NCBI GenBank assembly: GCA_947372465.1
Contig: CANBTT010000030.1
Span: forward strand, 1 to 34,587
DNA length: 34,587 nt
Origin: Burkholderiales bacterium
GTDB taxonomy: Bacteria; Pseudomonadota; Gammaproteobacteria; Burkholderiales; Burkholderiaceae_C
Direction of reading: 5' to 3'
How positions within the stretch are numbered: the stretch's first letter is position 1; each line of letters opens with the position of its first letter. A model generated the notes under the pieces. It was not told where the DNA came from, did not search any database, and worked only from the letters and a program-made list of their open reading frames with translations. The position numbers were made by a program, and so were the translations under genes. Positions 15,607-22,942 of this stretch are shown piece after piece.

Positions 15607-16422
15607 ATGCATGATTTCACCGCCACCTCACTTTGGCCAACGCTTGGTTTGCTCCTCGCTCTGGGCTTTAGACACGGTCTGGACCCAGACCACATTGCGG
15701 CGGTGGATGGCCTCACACGCATGCGCTTCAAAGCTCAAAATTACTGGTCTGCGAGACTCACCGGTTTTCAATTCGCAAGTGGACACAGCTTGACGGTTTT
15801 GCTCGCCACCTTGATTTTTTATTGGCAAGGCATTGAAATGCCCTTGTGGTTGGATCAATTGGGCCTGTGGATCTCTAGCCTCTTTTTGCTGTGGTTGGCA
15901 TTCACCAATTTAAGGTATTGTTTGATGGGCTCGCATCACGCACACCCGAATGGCGCCGTGCAACATTTCATTCTAAAAACACTGGGCCCCTTTGCGCATC
16001 CGATGGGGGTGGGCTTTGCCTTTGCGCTTTCTTTGGACACCCTGGGTCAAGCAGGTCTCATGGCCGCCAAAGGCCATGAGTTGGGTGGCTTTGAGATGAT
16101 TTTGCTCTTTGCCTTGAGTTTTGGCACAGGCATGATGCTGGCCGACTCACTCAACGGCTTGATTGTTCATTGGATTGTCAAACAAAGCGAACTCCTGGCA
16201 AAACAAACGGCCCGTTTGATGAGTGGCGTGATTGCGCTTTTATCGCTCACGGTGGTCTTGGTTGGCGTCATCAAAAATTTTGACGCCCACATCGATGAGC
16301 TGTGGTCCGAGCATGGCGCCTGGATTGGCGTGGGCATCACCCTTGCCCTGTTGGCCCTTTTTGTTTTTGACAAACTGCGCCACCGCTCTCAAGCAGCGAA
16401 CTTCTCAAAATCGTTGATTTAA
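15607..16422 (+). CDS. NiCoT-family nickel/cobalt transporter (HoxN/NixA-like)
   Basis: A 271-residue inner-membrane permease with about seven hydrophobic segments. The family signature in helix II is RHGLDPDHIAAVD (22-34, the His-X4-Asp-His metal motif); further motifs are FASGHSLTVLLATL, FALSLDTLGQ and GMMLADSLNG. NiCoT proteins import Ni2+ or Co2+ with high affinity. A cytoplasmic loop holds SHHAHPNG. The gene follows the EutA-like gene by 108 bases on the same strand and ends 7 bases from the converging NikR gene, so nickel or cobalt supply is tied to both. I see no canonical NikR box (GTATGA-N16-TCATAC) upstream. Confidence 0.9.
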   Translation: MHDFTATSLWPTLGLLLALGFRHGLDPDHIAAVDGLTRMRFKAQNYWSARLTGFQFASGHSLTVLLATLIFYWQGIEMPLWLDQLGLWISSLFLLWLAFTNLRYCLMGSHHAHPNGAVQHFILKTLGPFAHPMGVGFAFALSLDTLGQAGLMAAKGHELGGFEMILLFALSFGTGMMLADSLNGLIVHWIVKQSELLAKQTARLMSGVIALLSLTVVLVGVIKNFDAHIDELWSEHGAWIGVGITLALLALFVFDKLRHRSQAANFSKSLI

Positions 16423-16429
16423 CCGTCCT

Positions 16430-16900
16430 TTAACTGTTGGGCTTTAAGTGCATATGAGGCATGCCGTGTGCATGGTCATGCCCTTCAATATCGCCTTGAA
16501 CGGTGACGGGCACAAAACTCACAGATCCGTGCCTCACCCCTCGCTGCGAGATGACCCGCTCGGCCAAATGCCTGACTTCTCGACTCGGCCCTCTGAGGAA
16601 CGCCACCTCCAGACAATTGTCGTGGTCCATGTGCAACTGCATGTTTGAAACCGTCAGGTGATGGTGCTCGTGTTGCACATGGGCGATTCTCTCGGCCAAA
16701 GTTCGGTCCCGCTGATCGTAGACGTAGCCCAAATAGGCGACACAGTGCTCACTCTTGTTGCGTTTCATCGCCTCTTGAGAGTGCCATCCACGGATGAGGT
16801 CTCTGACCGCCTCGGACCTGGAAGCATAGCCGTGCTGCGCAGACATGTCATCCAAAATGCCAGCCAACTCCGGATCGAGTGAAATGGTGATTCTCTCCAC
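16430..16900 (-). CDS. NikR-type nickel-responsive regulator
   Basis: A 156-residue ribbon-helix-helix/ACT protein. MERITISLDPELAGILDDM is the DNA-binding strand-helix; SRSEAVRDLIRG completes it. The metal domain contains QHEHHHLTVS, LHMDHDNCLEVAFLRG and ISQRGVRHG. Against E. coli NikR (from memory), His89, His92 and Cys95 correspond to His90, His93 and Cys96 here, but ligand His87 is Gln88. The C-terminus has an extra GHDHAHGMPHMH stretch. The GTG at 16900 is chosen because GGAG lies seven bases upstream and the RHH fold begins there; the longer frame to 17011 overlaps the divergent gene. It probably senses nickel, or another metal given the ligand change, and controls the neighbouring NiCoT or GTPase gene. 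Confidence 0.88.
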   Translation of the reverse strand: MERITISLDPELAGILDDMSAQHGYASRSEAVRDLIRGWHSQEAMKRNKSEHCVAYLGYVYDQRDRTLAERIAHVQHEHHHLTVSNMQLHMDHDNCLEVAFLRGPSREVRHLAERVISQRGVRHGSVSFVPVTVQGDIEGHDHAHGMPHMHLKPNS

Positions 16901-16944
16901 AGTCGTTCTCCTACTTGAACGGTTAGAAAAATTTAACTGCTCAC

Positions 16945-16974
16945 AGTATAGCTTCGTCACTTTTTTAGAGACAA
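16945..16974 (-). promoter_or_regulatory. candidate nikR promoter
   Basis: On the minus strand TTGTCT (16969-16974) and TATACT (16945-16950) are 18 bases apart, about 45 bases before the GTG start. The 99-base gap to the divergent GTPase gene must hold both promoters. The imperfect GTTA...TAAC pair at 16922-16937 is the only inverted element I see. Confidence 0.35.
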
Positions 16975-16999
16975 TACCACCATCCAAGCAAAGTCCCCC

Positions 17000-18124
17000 A
17001 TGACCATCCAAAAAATACCGATTTACCTCCTGACAGGTTTTCTTGGCAGTGGTAAAACCACCCTTTTAAAAGAGTGGCTCCAACAGACTGAATTGAAGGA
17101 CTCGGCCCTCATCATCAATGAGCTCGGTGAGGTTGGGGTTGACCAGGCGCTTCTGACCAGTGCGGCTGAGGCGGCCTCCTTGGTGGCCAATGCCTGTGTT
17201 TGTTGCTCGGGCCTCTCAGGCCTGTCGGAGGCTTTAGAGGATCTCTTTTGGGCCAGACTCCAGCGTCGCGTTCACAAATTTCCTCAACTCATCATCGAGA
17301 CCACCGGACTTGCAATGCCGGGCCCCATTTTAGAAACCTTGGCTCAAAGCCCGCTTCTTTTAGAACGCTATGAATGGGCCGGTACCATCACCTGTGTCAG
17401 CGCCAATGCCTACAAGGAGGTTTTGCTTGAGTTCAGGGAAGCCCAAGCTCAATTGAGCAAGGCCGATGTCTGCGTGCTCACAAAAACAGACGTGGTCTCG
17501 GAGCACGATGCTGCGTTGGCCCGCTTGCACCTGTCTGAGTTTTTTCTGCACCATGGGCTCAAAACACCCTTGCTGTCCTCCAGCCGCGCTGACTTGCGTG
17601 CGCAAGATCTCTTGTTGGCGCTCACAACCCAGCACCCGCCCAGTGCAATTGCCAAGCCCTTTGAACAAACCGACACCCACACGCAACACAGGGCAGGCCC
17701 CGTGTTTGAGGACCACGACCATGTTCACACCGACGCCTGTGCGCACTTGCCTGGGCACAGCACTGCACATGACCCGAACCAGCCCCATGCGCACGGCGCG
17801 AGTTTGCAACATCACGCACAAGCCTACTTTTGGCGCATGCCCGACACCCTATTTTTAGAAGAGCGCTTGCTTCAAGTGCAGCGTCTTCAAGCCTGTCTTG
17901 GATCCCATTTGTTGCGACTCAAAGGCTTCGTTCTGTGCCACGAGGGCCCTCATTTGATACAGATGTCGCCCTTTGACCTGAGCCCTTTGGTTCAAACGCA
18001 CGAGCTGCCACAAAGCACGCAGGGCACGGTGTTGCCCGCAACGGCTTTGGGGCTCACCGTCATCGTGAGCAGACCCCTGACACCCTCTGCCGAGCGTGCC
18101 TTTGAAGCGCTCTTGTCTCTCTAA
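17000..18124 (+). CDS. COG0523/CobW-type GTPase, metal chaperone
   Basis: A 374-residue G3E-family GTPase. Walker A GFLGSGKTT (13-21), switch region INELGEVGVD (39-48), the metal-binding CXCC motif CVCC (66-69), ETTG (100-103) and base-recognition TKTD (161-164) are present. A His-rich insert (about 226-272, with HDHVHTDACAH and HAHGASLQHHAQ) precedes the C-terminal CobW domain. Members insert Zn, Co, Fe or Ni into proteins or cofactors using GTP. The location beside NiCoT and NikR suggests nickel or cobalt. It is divergent from nikR by 99 bases and converges on the alcohol dehydrogenase gene with one base between stops. The client protein is unknown; the EutA-like protein and the cupins are candidates by context only. 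Confidence 0.88.
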   Translation: MTIQKIPIYLLTGFLGSGKTTLLKEWLQQTELKDSALIINELGEVGVDQALLTSAAEAASLVANACVCCSGLSGLSEALEDLFWARLQRRVHKFPQLIIETTGLAMPGPILETLAQSPLLLERYEWAGTITCVSANAYKEVLLEFREAQAQLSKADVCVLTKTDVVSEHDAALARLHLSEFFLHHGLKTPLLSSSRADLRAQDLLLALTTQHPPSAIAKPFEQTDTHTQHRAGPVFEDHDHVHTDACAHLPGHSTAHDPNQPHAHGASLQHHAQAYFWRMPDTLFLEERLLQVQRLQACLGSHLLRLKGFVLCHEGPHLIQMSPFDLSPLVQTHELPQSTQGTVLPATALGLTVIVSRPLTPSAERAFEALLSL

Positions 18125-18125
18125 A

Positions 18126-19235
18126 TCAGGCCCATGGATCAATGGTCATGTGGATGGCGTTTTGCGCACCTTCTCCCACCAGTGTTCGCAAAGCAAACTC
18201 TGTTTGATCCAAACCAAACTTGTGCGTGCTCATGGCTTGCACATTGTGGCGGTTTTGTGCGATGAGTTGAAGGGCCATTTCGACCGATTCAAAACTGTGT
18301 CCGCGCATGCCTTTGACCGTTAAAAACCGCGCAATGATCATGTCGCTGTCAAAGGAAGGTACTTTTGAGCTCTTGAGCCCGCCCAATATCACCCGCCCAC
18401 GCTTTCTCGCAAGTTGCAAAGCGGTGACCACAGACTCGGTTCCACCGGAGGCACAATCGATCACCAAATCCGCCATCAATCCCCCCGTGAGGTCGGCAAC
18501 CGTTTCCAGTACATCTGCTTCACCAATGGCCACCGTGTGATGTGCACCCAAGTGCTCGGCCATGGCCAGACGTCTTTTATCGGTTTCATTGGCCAAGCCT
18601 GTCACAATGATTTTCTCGGCACCGGCTTCTCTGGCCGCAATCACACACGACAAACCTTGTTGCCCCGGCCCTTGAATGACCACGCATTGACCTGGGCCGA
18701 TCCCGCCTTGAAGATAGGTCCACTCGATGCCATTGGACATGGGAAGCGCCAAGGCGGCATATTTGGAATCCAAGCCATCGGGCACACGGTGAAAGACCGT
18801 GTTGAGGTCAAGCTCCATGTATTGACTGTAGCCGCCCCACAAACCCGACCCCACGTTCAAACCCGTGGCGCCGTAGCGGTGACCGCCAAGGCGCCAATCG
18901 GTTGCATTGCACAAGCGAAAATCGCCATCCCGGCAAAAGTGACAATGTCCACAAGGCAAGTACTCCTCCAAGGCCACCAAGTCGCCTTCTTTCACGCCAA
19001 ATTTTCTGGCCGCAACGGTCCCCATGGACTGCACTCGACCAACGATCTCATGGCCCAAAATCACAGGGCCACGGCTTTTGGGGAGGTTTTGAAAATACGC
19101 CCAGTCGCTGCCACAAACGCCGGTGATGTCAATTTTAAGCACACCCGACTCCGCCTTGGGAGACGGCAGTTGGAACTCTTGAATTTCAATCTTGGCGTCG
19201 ACCAGTGCGACCGCGGCTTTGAAGGTGTTGGACAT
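18126..19235 (-). CDS. zinc-dependent alcohol dehydrogenase (MDR family)
   Basis: A 369-residue medium-chain dehydrogenase/reductase. Catalytic-zinc residues Cys41 (GVCGSDW), His62 and Glu63 (GHE) and four structural-zinc cysteines (95, 98, 101, 109) are present. The nucleotide-binding turn reads IQGPGQQGLS (about 189-198) and CASGGTESV is typical. It oxidises or reduces an alcohol, diol or aldehyde with NAD(P). It lies 148 bases downstream of the Rieske oxygenase on the same strand, so it may act on the oxygenase product. The intervening hairpin suggests at least partial transcription stop. The ribosome site is weak. The substrate is unknown. Confidence 0.9.
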   Translation of the reverse strand: MSNTFKAAVALVDAKIEIQEFQLPSPKAESGVLKIDITGVCGSDWAYFQNLPKSRGPVILGHEIVGRVQSMGTVAARKFGVKEGDLVALEEYLPCGHCHFCRDGDFRLCNATDWRLGGHRYGATGLNVGSGLWGGYSQYMELDLNTVFHRVPDGLDSKYAALALPMSNGIEWTYLQGGIGPGQCVVIQGPGQQGLSCVIAAREAGAEKIIVTGLANETDKRRLAMAEHLGAHHTVAIGEADVLETVADLTGGLMADLVIDCASGGTESVVTALQLARKRGRVILGGLKSSKVPSFDSDMIIARFLTVKGMRGHSFESVEMALQLIAQNRHNVQAMSTHKFGLDQTEFALRTLVGEGAQNAIHMTIDPWA

Positions 19236-19383
19236 GCGACAAATGACTTTCTGTGGTGGAGCCCATCCCGTTCATTGGAAGGGGCCTATGAAAAAAGGCC
19301 AAAATGGCATTCCCACTTGCGTGGCAAACAGCATTCAGGCCTAGAGGACGCTTGAATTTTAGCGGGGATCTTTTAAACCCGCC

Positions 19384-20670
19384 TCACACCGTTTGGTGTG
19401 GCTTGCCAGGCACCGCCTTCAAGTGCTCTTTGGCAGCATCTTTGTAATGCACATCGCGCTTTAAAAGGACCGCAACCGATCTCACCTTTTGATGCTCGGG
19501 CAACAAACCAGGGGGCGTGAAATTGGGGTCGGCTTGAAGGGCTTTGGCCGCCTTCATCAAGCGCTGACGCGCCATGATGATGCCGTTGTCGGTGGAGACC
19601 AAGTTTTCCTTGCTGCGATCTTGGATGTGACCCATGCTCTCTTGCAAGGAGGCGTCTTGCATGCCAATGCCCTTGATGCCACTGAAGTAAAGGCCTGAGC
19701 GCTGTGCATCGCGGTCCATCATGTAATCGTTGGACTTGTTTTGCAAAGGCACATAGTTCTTGTCAACCAACACGTGCACACCGTGACCATCGATCATGGC
19801 CTGTCTCTCTTCTGTGCTCAATGCACGTGTGGGGTGGTAATCAAAACTCCAAGCCCAGCACCTGTTGTCGTCAATGGGCACCCAGAAGTGACCATGCAGG
19901 GGGTGATCTGCTCTTGGGGGCACCATGGTGTAGCAGGGCATGATCCAAGGCGTGATGCGCCAATAGTATTGCTCGTCTTCTGCGTTTCTTCGGGCCCCCA
20001 CAAAGAGGCCCCCTTCTGCATCGACCACTTCAAAAACGGGTTTGAAGTCATTTTGGTTGTATTTGTTGCCTTTTGAGCCCTTGAACAAGGGGTCGTTGTT
20101 CAAACTGCCGCCGTGCAAGAAGGACACGTGGCTGGAGTCAATGCCGCCCTCCAAGGCTTGGAGCCAATTGCAATCTTGGTATCTCTTGGAGGAGTAGGTT
20201 TGATCGAGTTTGACGGTGCAAAACTCATAAGCGGGCAAAGCCGGTTGCTTGTCTGGGGGGCCCATGTAGACCCATATGACCCCACCTTGTTCGATCATGG
20301 GGTAGGACTTTAATTTGACCTTTTCACAGTAGCCACTCTCTTGCGCCTCAGAGGGCACTTCGACACAGGCGCCGTTGACGTCGTACTTCCAACCGTGGTA
20401 GGGGCAGCGAATGCCGTTCTCTTCATTGCGTCCAAACCATAGGGAGACACCGCGGTGAGCACAAAACTCATCGATCAAGCCCAGCTTGCCCGATGAGTCC
20501 CTAAAGGCCAACAACTTCTCTGACAAGAGCTCCAAACGAACCGGCGCGCAATCCTTGGCTGGCAACTCCTCGGACAAAAGCGCCGGCAGCCAATAGCGTC
20601 TAAAGAGATCCCCCATGGCGGTGCCTGGGCCAGTTTGTGTGACTAAATCGTTTTGTTCTTTTTTAAGCAT
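19384..20670 (-). CDS. Rieske non-heme iron oxygenase, phthalate-4,5-dioxygenase-like large subunit
   Basis: A 428-residue oxygenase. The Rieske 2Fe-2S ligands are Cys70, His72, Cys89 and His92 (CAHRGVSLWFGR and CPYHGW). The catalytic domain has EGGIDSSHVSFLH with bridging Asp178 and iron ligands His181 and His186. The N-terminus LVTQTGPGTAMGDLFRRYWLPALL is the pattern of phthalate dioxygenase-type (class with alpha subunit only) enzymes. It adds oxygen to an aromatic or related acid using electrons from a ferredoxin or reductase. GGAG precedes the ATG. It is divergent from the Rieske ferredoxin gene, with the operator motif between them. The substrate may be phthalate-like, but many family members have other substrates. 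Confidence 0.93.
   Translation of the reverse strand: MLKKEQNDLVTQTGPGTAMGDLFRRYWLPALLSEELPAKDCAPVRLELLSEKLLAFRDSSGKLGLIDEFCAHRGVSLWFGRNEENGIRCPYHGWKYDVNGACVEVPSEAQESGYCEKVKLKSYPMIEQGGVIWVYMGPPDKQPALPAYEFCTVKLDQTYSSKRYQDCNWLQALEGGIDSSHVSFLHGGSLNNDPLFKGSKGNKYNQNDFKPVFEVVDAEGGLFVGARRNAEDEQYYWRITPWIMPCYTMVPPRADHPLHGHFWVPIDDNRCWAWSFDYHPTRALSTEERQAMIDGHGVHVLVDKNYVPLQNKSNDYMMDRDAQRSGLYFSGIKGIGMQDASLQESMGHIQDRSKENLVSTDNGIIMARQRLMKAAKALQADPNFTPPGLLPEHQKVRSVAVLLKRDVHYKDAAKEHLKAVPGKPHQTV
19385..19400 (-). terminator. hairpin at the 3' end of the Rieske oxygenase gene
   Basis: CACACC and GGTGTG form a 6-bp stem with a four-base loop spanning the last codons and the stop. On the minus strand a short TTT follows about eight bases later. 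It may be a partial terminator before the alcohol dehydrogenase gene. Confidence 0.3.
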
Positions 20671-20755
20671 GGTTGCGCTCCACTACAGTTTCAAAATAAA
20701 GGAAAATCGCTTGGGTTTTTTGAAAAAAATCTTTTAAAAGACCCCAAAAATATAT

Positions 20756-20781
20756 GTTCTACATAGAAGAACGCAGTTCTT
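20756..20781. promoter_or_regulatory. candidate IclR-family operator, site C
   Basis: Half-sites GTTCT (20756), AGAAC (20768) and GTTCT (20776) have the same 7- and 3-base spacing as sites A and B, with CATA in the first spacer. AAGAAC and GTTCTT (20767-20781) form a perfect inverted repeat. It lies between the divergent oxygenase and ferredoxin genes and could control both. Confidence 0.6.
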
Positions 20782-20835
20782 GCATCAGAAACAAGGTTAT
20801 CATTGGGGACCAGTTTTTGTCAACAGGAGTTTTAA

Positions 20836-21153
20836 ATGTCGGCAGGATGCCAATACCTCTCATTATGTAAAAAATCAGATGTTTCCGTTGGGAAAGCCAT
20901 CAAGATTGAAAAAAATGGATTAACGCTTGCAGTGTTCAACATTGAAGGCGAGTACTACGTCACAGACGATGTATGCACCCACGGTCCAGGCTCTTTGTCT
21001 GAAGGCGACATCACCGGTGATGTGGTTGAGTGCGATTTTCACAATGGCTCCTTCAACATCAAAACCGGTGAACCCGTTGCACCTCCATGCATGATTCCGT
21101 TGAAGGTGTACAAAACAAAGATCGATGCCGAAGAAATCACCATCGAAGCTTAA
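20836..21153 (+). CDS. Rieske-type 2Fe-2S ferredoxin
   Basis: A 105-residue soluble Rieske ferredoxin (BphF/NirD-like size). Ligands are Cys47, His49, Cys66 and His69 in VCTHGPGSLSEG and CDFHNGSFN. It carries electrons one at a time from a reductase to a Rieske oxygenase. AGGAG sits upstream of the ATG. It is divergent from the oxygenase gene, which suggests that the system has three components: reductase (12587-13597), this ferredoxin and the oxygenase. That is notable because phthalate-dioxygenase-type enzymes are often two-component. A strong hairpin follows its stop. Confidence 0.93.
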   Translation: MSAGCQYLSLCKKSDVSVGKAIKIEKNGLTLAVFNIEGEYYVTDDVCTHGPGSLSEGDITGDVVECDFHNGSFNIKTGEPVAPPCMIPLKVYKTKIDAEEITIEA

Positions 21154-21165
21154 GCCTGATCTGCG

Positions 21166-21198
21166 TTTGACTTTTTGATCTGCATCAAAGGTGTCAAA
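21166..21198 (+). terminator. long hairpin after the ferredoxin gene
   Basis: TTTGAC (21166-21171) pairs with GTCAAA (21193-21198) and TTTTTGAT pairs with ATCAAAGG (two G-U pairs), giving a 14-bp stem with one bulged base and a four-base loop. It begins 13 bases after the stop. No T-run follows. Confidence 0.45.
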
Positions 21199-21215
21199 AG
21201 TCCTCACCGAGCGAA

Positions 21216-21232
21216 ACCCTAGCCTCTAGGGT
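21216..21232 (-). terminator. hairpin after the Bug-type binding-protein gene
   Basis: ACCCTA and TAGGGT form a 6-bp stem with a five-base loop. On the minus strand it begins about 32 bases after the stop codon and is followed by TTTCG. It is a plausible terminator for the Bug-type gene. Confidence 0.4.
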
Positions 21233-21263
21233 CCAGCTCGCCATGAGAGCCTTGAGCTTGGGC

Positions 21264-22253
21264 TCATTCGTCCTGCGTCACTGCGCTCACCATGGGCGCC
21301 CAACGCTTGAGTTCGCTTGCAAAGTAAAGATTGAACTTGGGCACATCCCAGTCGTAGGTCTCCATCGAAACTTTGGCCAGTTGATCCAACACTTGTGGGC
21401 TGTGCATGATTTTTCGAACCTCTTTGTTGATCAACTCCACCATGGCCTTGGGCATCCCAGCAGGCCCTGACAAAGAGAACCAAGTGGTCGAGGTCAACTT
21501 GGGGTAGCCAAGCTCAGCGAAGGTGGGGACATCGCGAAACTCTTTGAGTCGCTTGCTGCCGGTGGTGGCAATGAGCTTCAAACGACCGGCTTGAATGTGG
21601 GGGCTCGCCGTGCTGAGCGTTGTGAACGAGGCAGAAATATGGCCCGCAATCAAGTCCGTCATCGCCGGCGCGGCACCCTTGTAGCCCACGTGCTCGAGTC
21701 GCGTTTTTGTGGCCGCTTGAAAACTCTCCCCAATCAAATACCCGTGCGTGCCTTTTCCAGGAGACCCCCAACTCAAGCCCCCATTTTGTTTTGCAGCGTA
21801 GTCCATGAAGCTCTTCAAATCGTTGATGGGCAAAGCCGCATTGATCGCCAGCGCAATGGGCGGGCCGCCCAGAATGGCAATGTGCGTGAAGTCTTTCACG
21901 GGATCAAAAGACTTGGGATTTTCAGCCGGCGCAATGATGTGCGAGCCAATGCCAGAGATCACCAAACTGTAGCCATCGGGCGCGGCCTTGGCGACCAACT
22001 GCGAGCCAATGATGCCGCCTGCCCCCCCTCGGTTTTCAATCACAAAGGCTTGCTTGAACGCCTCCGTCAAACCGGTGGTGACGATGCGACCCAATGTGTC
22101 TGCACTGCCCCCAGGGGAGTAGGGCACCACCACTTTGACGGCTCGGTTGGGCCAAGGGCCCTCTTGCGCACATGCATTTTCATGCGCAACAAGCGAACCC
22201 ATGCCGGGAATGAGGGGCAAAGAAGCCCATTGAAGAAGTCCACGACGACGCAC
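21264..22253 (-). CDS. tripartite tricarboxylate/Bug-family periplasmic binding protein
   Basis: A TctC/Bug-type protein of 329 residues. The N-terminus MRRRGLLQWASLPLIPGMGS to NACAQ is a signal peptide. Mature blocks WPNRAVKVVVPYSPGGSADT, GFGAGG-like ENRGGAGGIIGSQLV, APDGYSL, WGSPGKGTHGYLIGE and DVPTFAELGYP are diagnostic. Bug proteins bind carboxylates and aromatic acids such as terephthalate (TphC) and work with TctAB-type carriers; none is nearby, as is common for orphan Bug genes. I prefer the GTG at 22253, which has GAAAGG six bases upstream, over TTG at 22283. The operator motif and a GC-rich hairpin lie upstream. It probably serves the oxygenase pathway. Confidence 0.9.
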   Translation of the reverse strand: MRRRGLLQWASLPLIPGMGSLVAHENACAQEGPWPNRAVKVVVPYSPGGSADTLGRIVTTGLTEAFKQAFVIENRGGAGGIIGSQLVAKAAPDGYSLVISGIGSHIIAPAENPKSFDPVKDFTHIAILGGPPIALAINAALPINDLKSFMDYAAKQNGGLSWGSPGKGTHGYLIGESFQAATKTRLEHVGYKGAAPAMTDLIAGHISASFTTLSTASPHIQAGRLKLIATTGSKRLKEFRDVPTFAELGYPKLTSTTWFSLSGPAGMPKAMVELINKEVRKIMHSPQVLDQLAKVSMETYDWDVPKFNLYFASELKRWAPMVSAVTQDE

Positions 22254-22312
22254 ATCAATCCTTTCAAGCCAAATGGCTTCCAATCGTTATTTTTAAGAGA
22301 GTCCCAATGACC

Positions 22313-22330
22313 CGGGGACGAGTGTCCCCG
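22313..22330. other. GC-rich hairpin in the leader of the Bug-type gene
   Basis: CGGGGAC and GTCCCCG form a perfect 7-bp stem with a four-base loop, about 60 bases before the start codon. There is no T-run on either side. It could shape mRNA stability or be the foot of a boundary structure. Confidence 0.4.
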
Positions 22331-22410
22331 CAAATGTCATTTCGCGCACAAGAAGTCCATAAATGACCTTATAAACCCTTGCCACCGATCACCCCATTTT
22401 AGCAAGAAGT

Positions 22411-22435
22411 ATTTCTCATAGAGAAACGATGGTCT
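22411..22435. promoter_or_regulatory. candidate IclR-family operator, site D
   Basis: This aligns with sites A-C over 25 bases (16 of 25 identical to site C by eye): ATTTC, a spacer with CATAGA, GAAAC, GAT, GGTCT. TTTCTC and GAGAAA (22412-22426) also form an inverted repeat. It is the most degenerate of the four, about 160 bases upstream of the Bug-type gene. Confidence 0.4.
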
Positions 22436-22536
22436 GTATGCAAGAACAAATGACGCCTCTTCCTTCAATAAAACCCCATCGACAGGCGTTTTTTGATCTG
22501 ATGAGCATGGGTTTCTTTCAGGCACAATGAGCGAAT

Positions 22537-22905
22537 ATGTCACACAGCAACCAGCAGTTCATTCCAAGTTCTTTCACCGATCTTTTCAAAGACGCCTCTC
22601 GCCCCTATGCCAAGCCCAGTGAGCCCTTTGAAGTGATCTTGGCGCGCTACGATCTGTGCGAAGACATGGCGCAGATGCTGTGCCAACCCTCTTTGAACAT
22701 GATGGGCAGCATGAACATCACCGAGACCGATGTCCTGGACCGCACGCTTCAAGGCCTCTTGATCAACCCCGAGATCGTGAGTCCAAGTGAAGCCAAGTGG
22801 GTCCTTCAAAGGTTGAGCGAATTGCTCAATTGGAGCGTCTCTGACTTGCCAGCCCTTTTGGACCGGCTGCAAGAGGCCTTCAACAGCAAAATCGCCCCGC
22901 TTTAA
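22537..22905 (+). CDS. conserved hypothetical protein
   Basis: A 122-residue acidic, helical soluble protein with RYDLCEDMAQMLCQPS and VLQRLSELLNWS. It resembles short proteins of Comamonadaceae that are often annotated as ATPase with chaperone activity, yet no nucleotide-binding motif is visible, so that name is not supported. It lies 37 bases before the prepilin peptidase gene on the same strand, and I recall such genes in that neighbourhood in relatives. The ribosome site is weak (GAGCG). No function is assigned. Confidence 0.7.
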   Translation: MSHSNQQFIPSSFTDLFKDASRPYAKPSEPFEVILARYDLCEDMAQMLCQPSLNMMGSMNITETDVLDRTLQGLLINPEIVSPSEAKWVLQRLSELLNWSVSDLPALLDRLQEAFNSKIAPL

Positions 22906-22942
22906 CAAGACCGCCCCAGGCCTGCAACATTCAGCACCCCAC

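Noticed and set aside
16901-16999. Canonical NikR operator (GTATGA-N16-TCATAC) between nikR and the GTPase gene
   Set aside because: Not found; only an imperfect GTTA...TAAC pair is visible, so no NikR box is annotated.
13678-18124. Ethanolamine utilisation operon
   Set aside because: Only the EutA-like gene is present; no eutBC, microcompartment shell or aldehyde dehydrogenase genes lie nearby.
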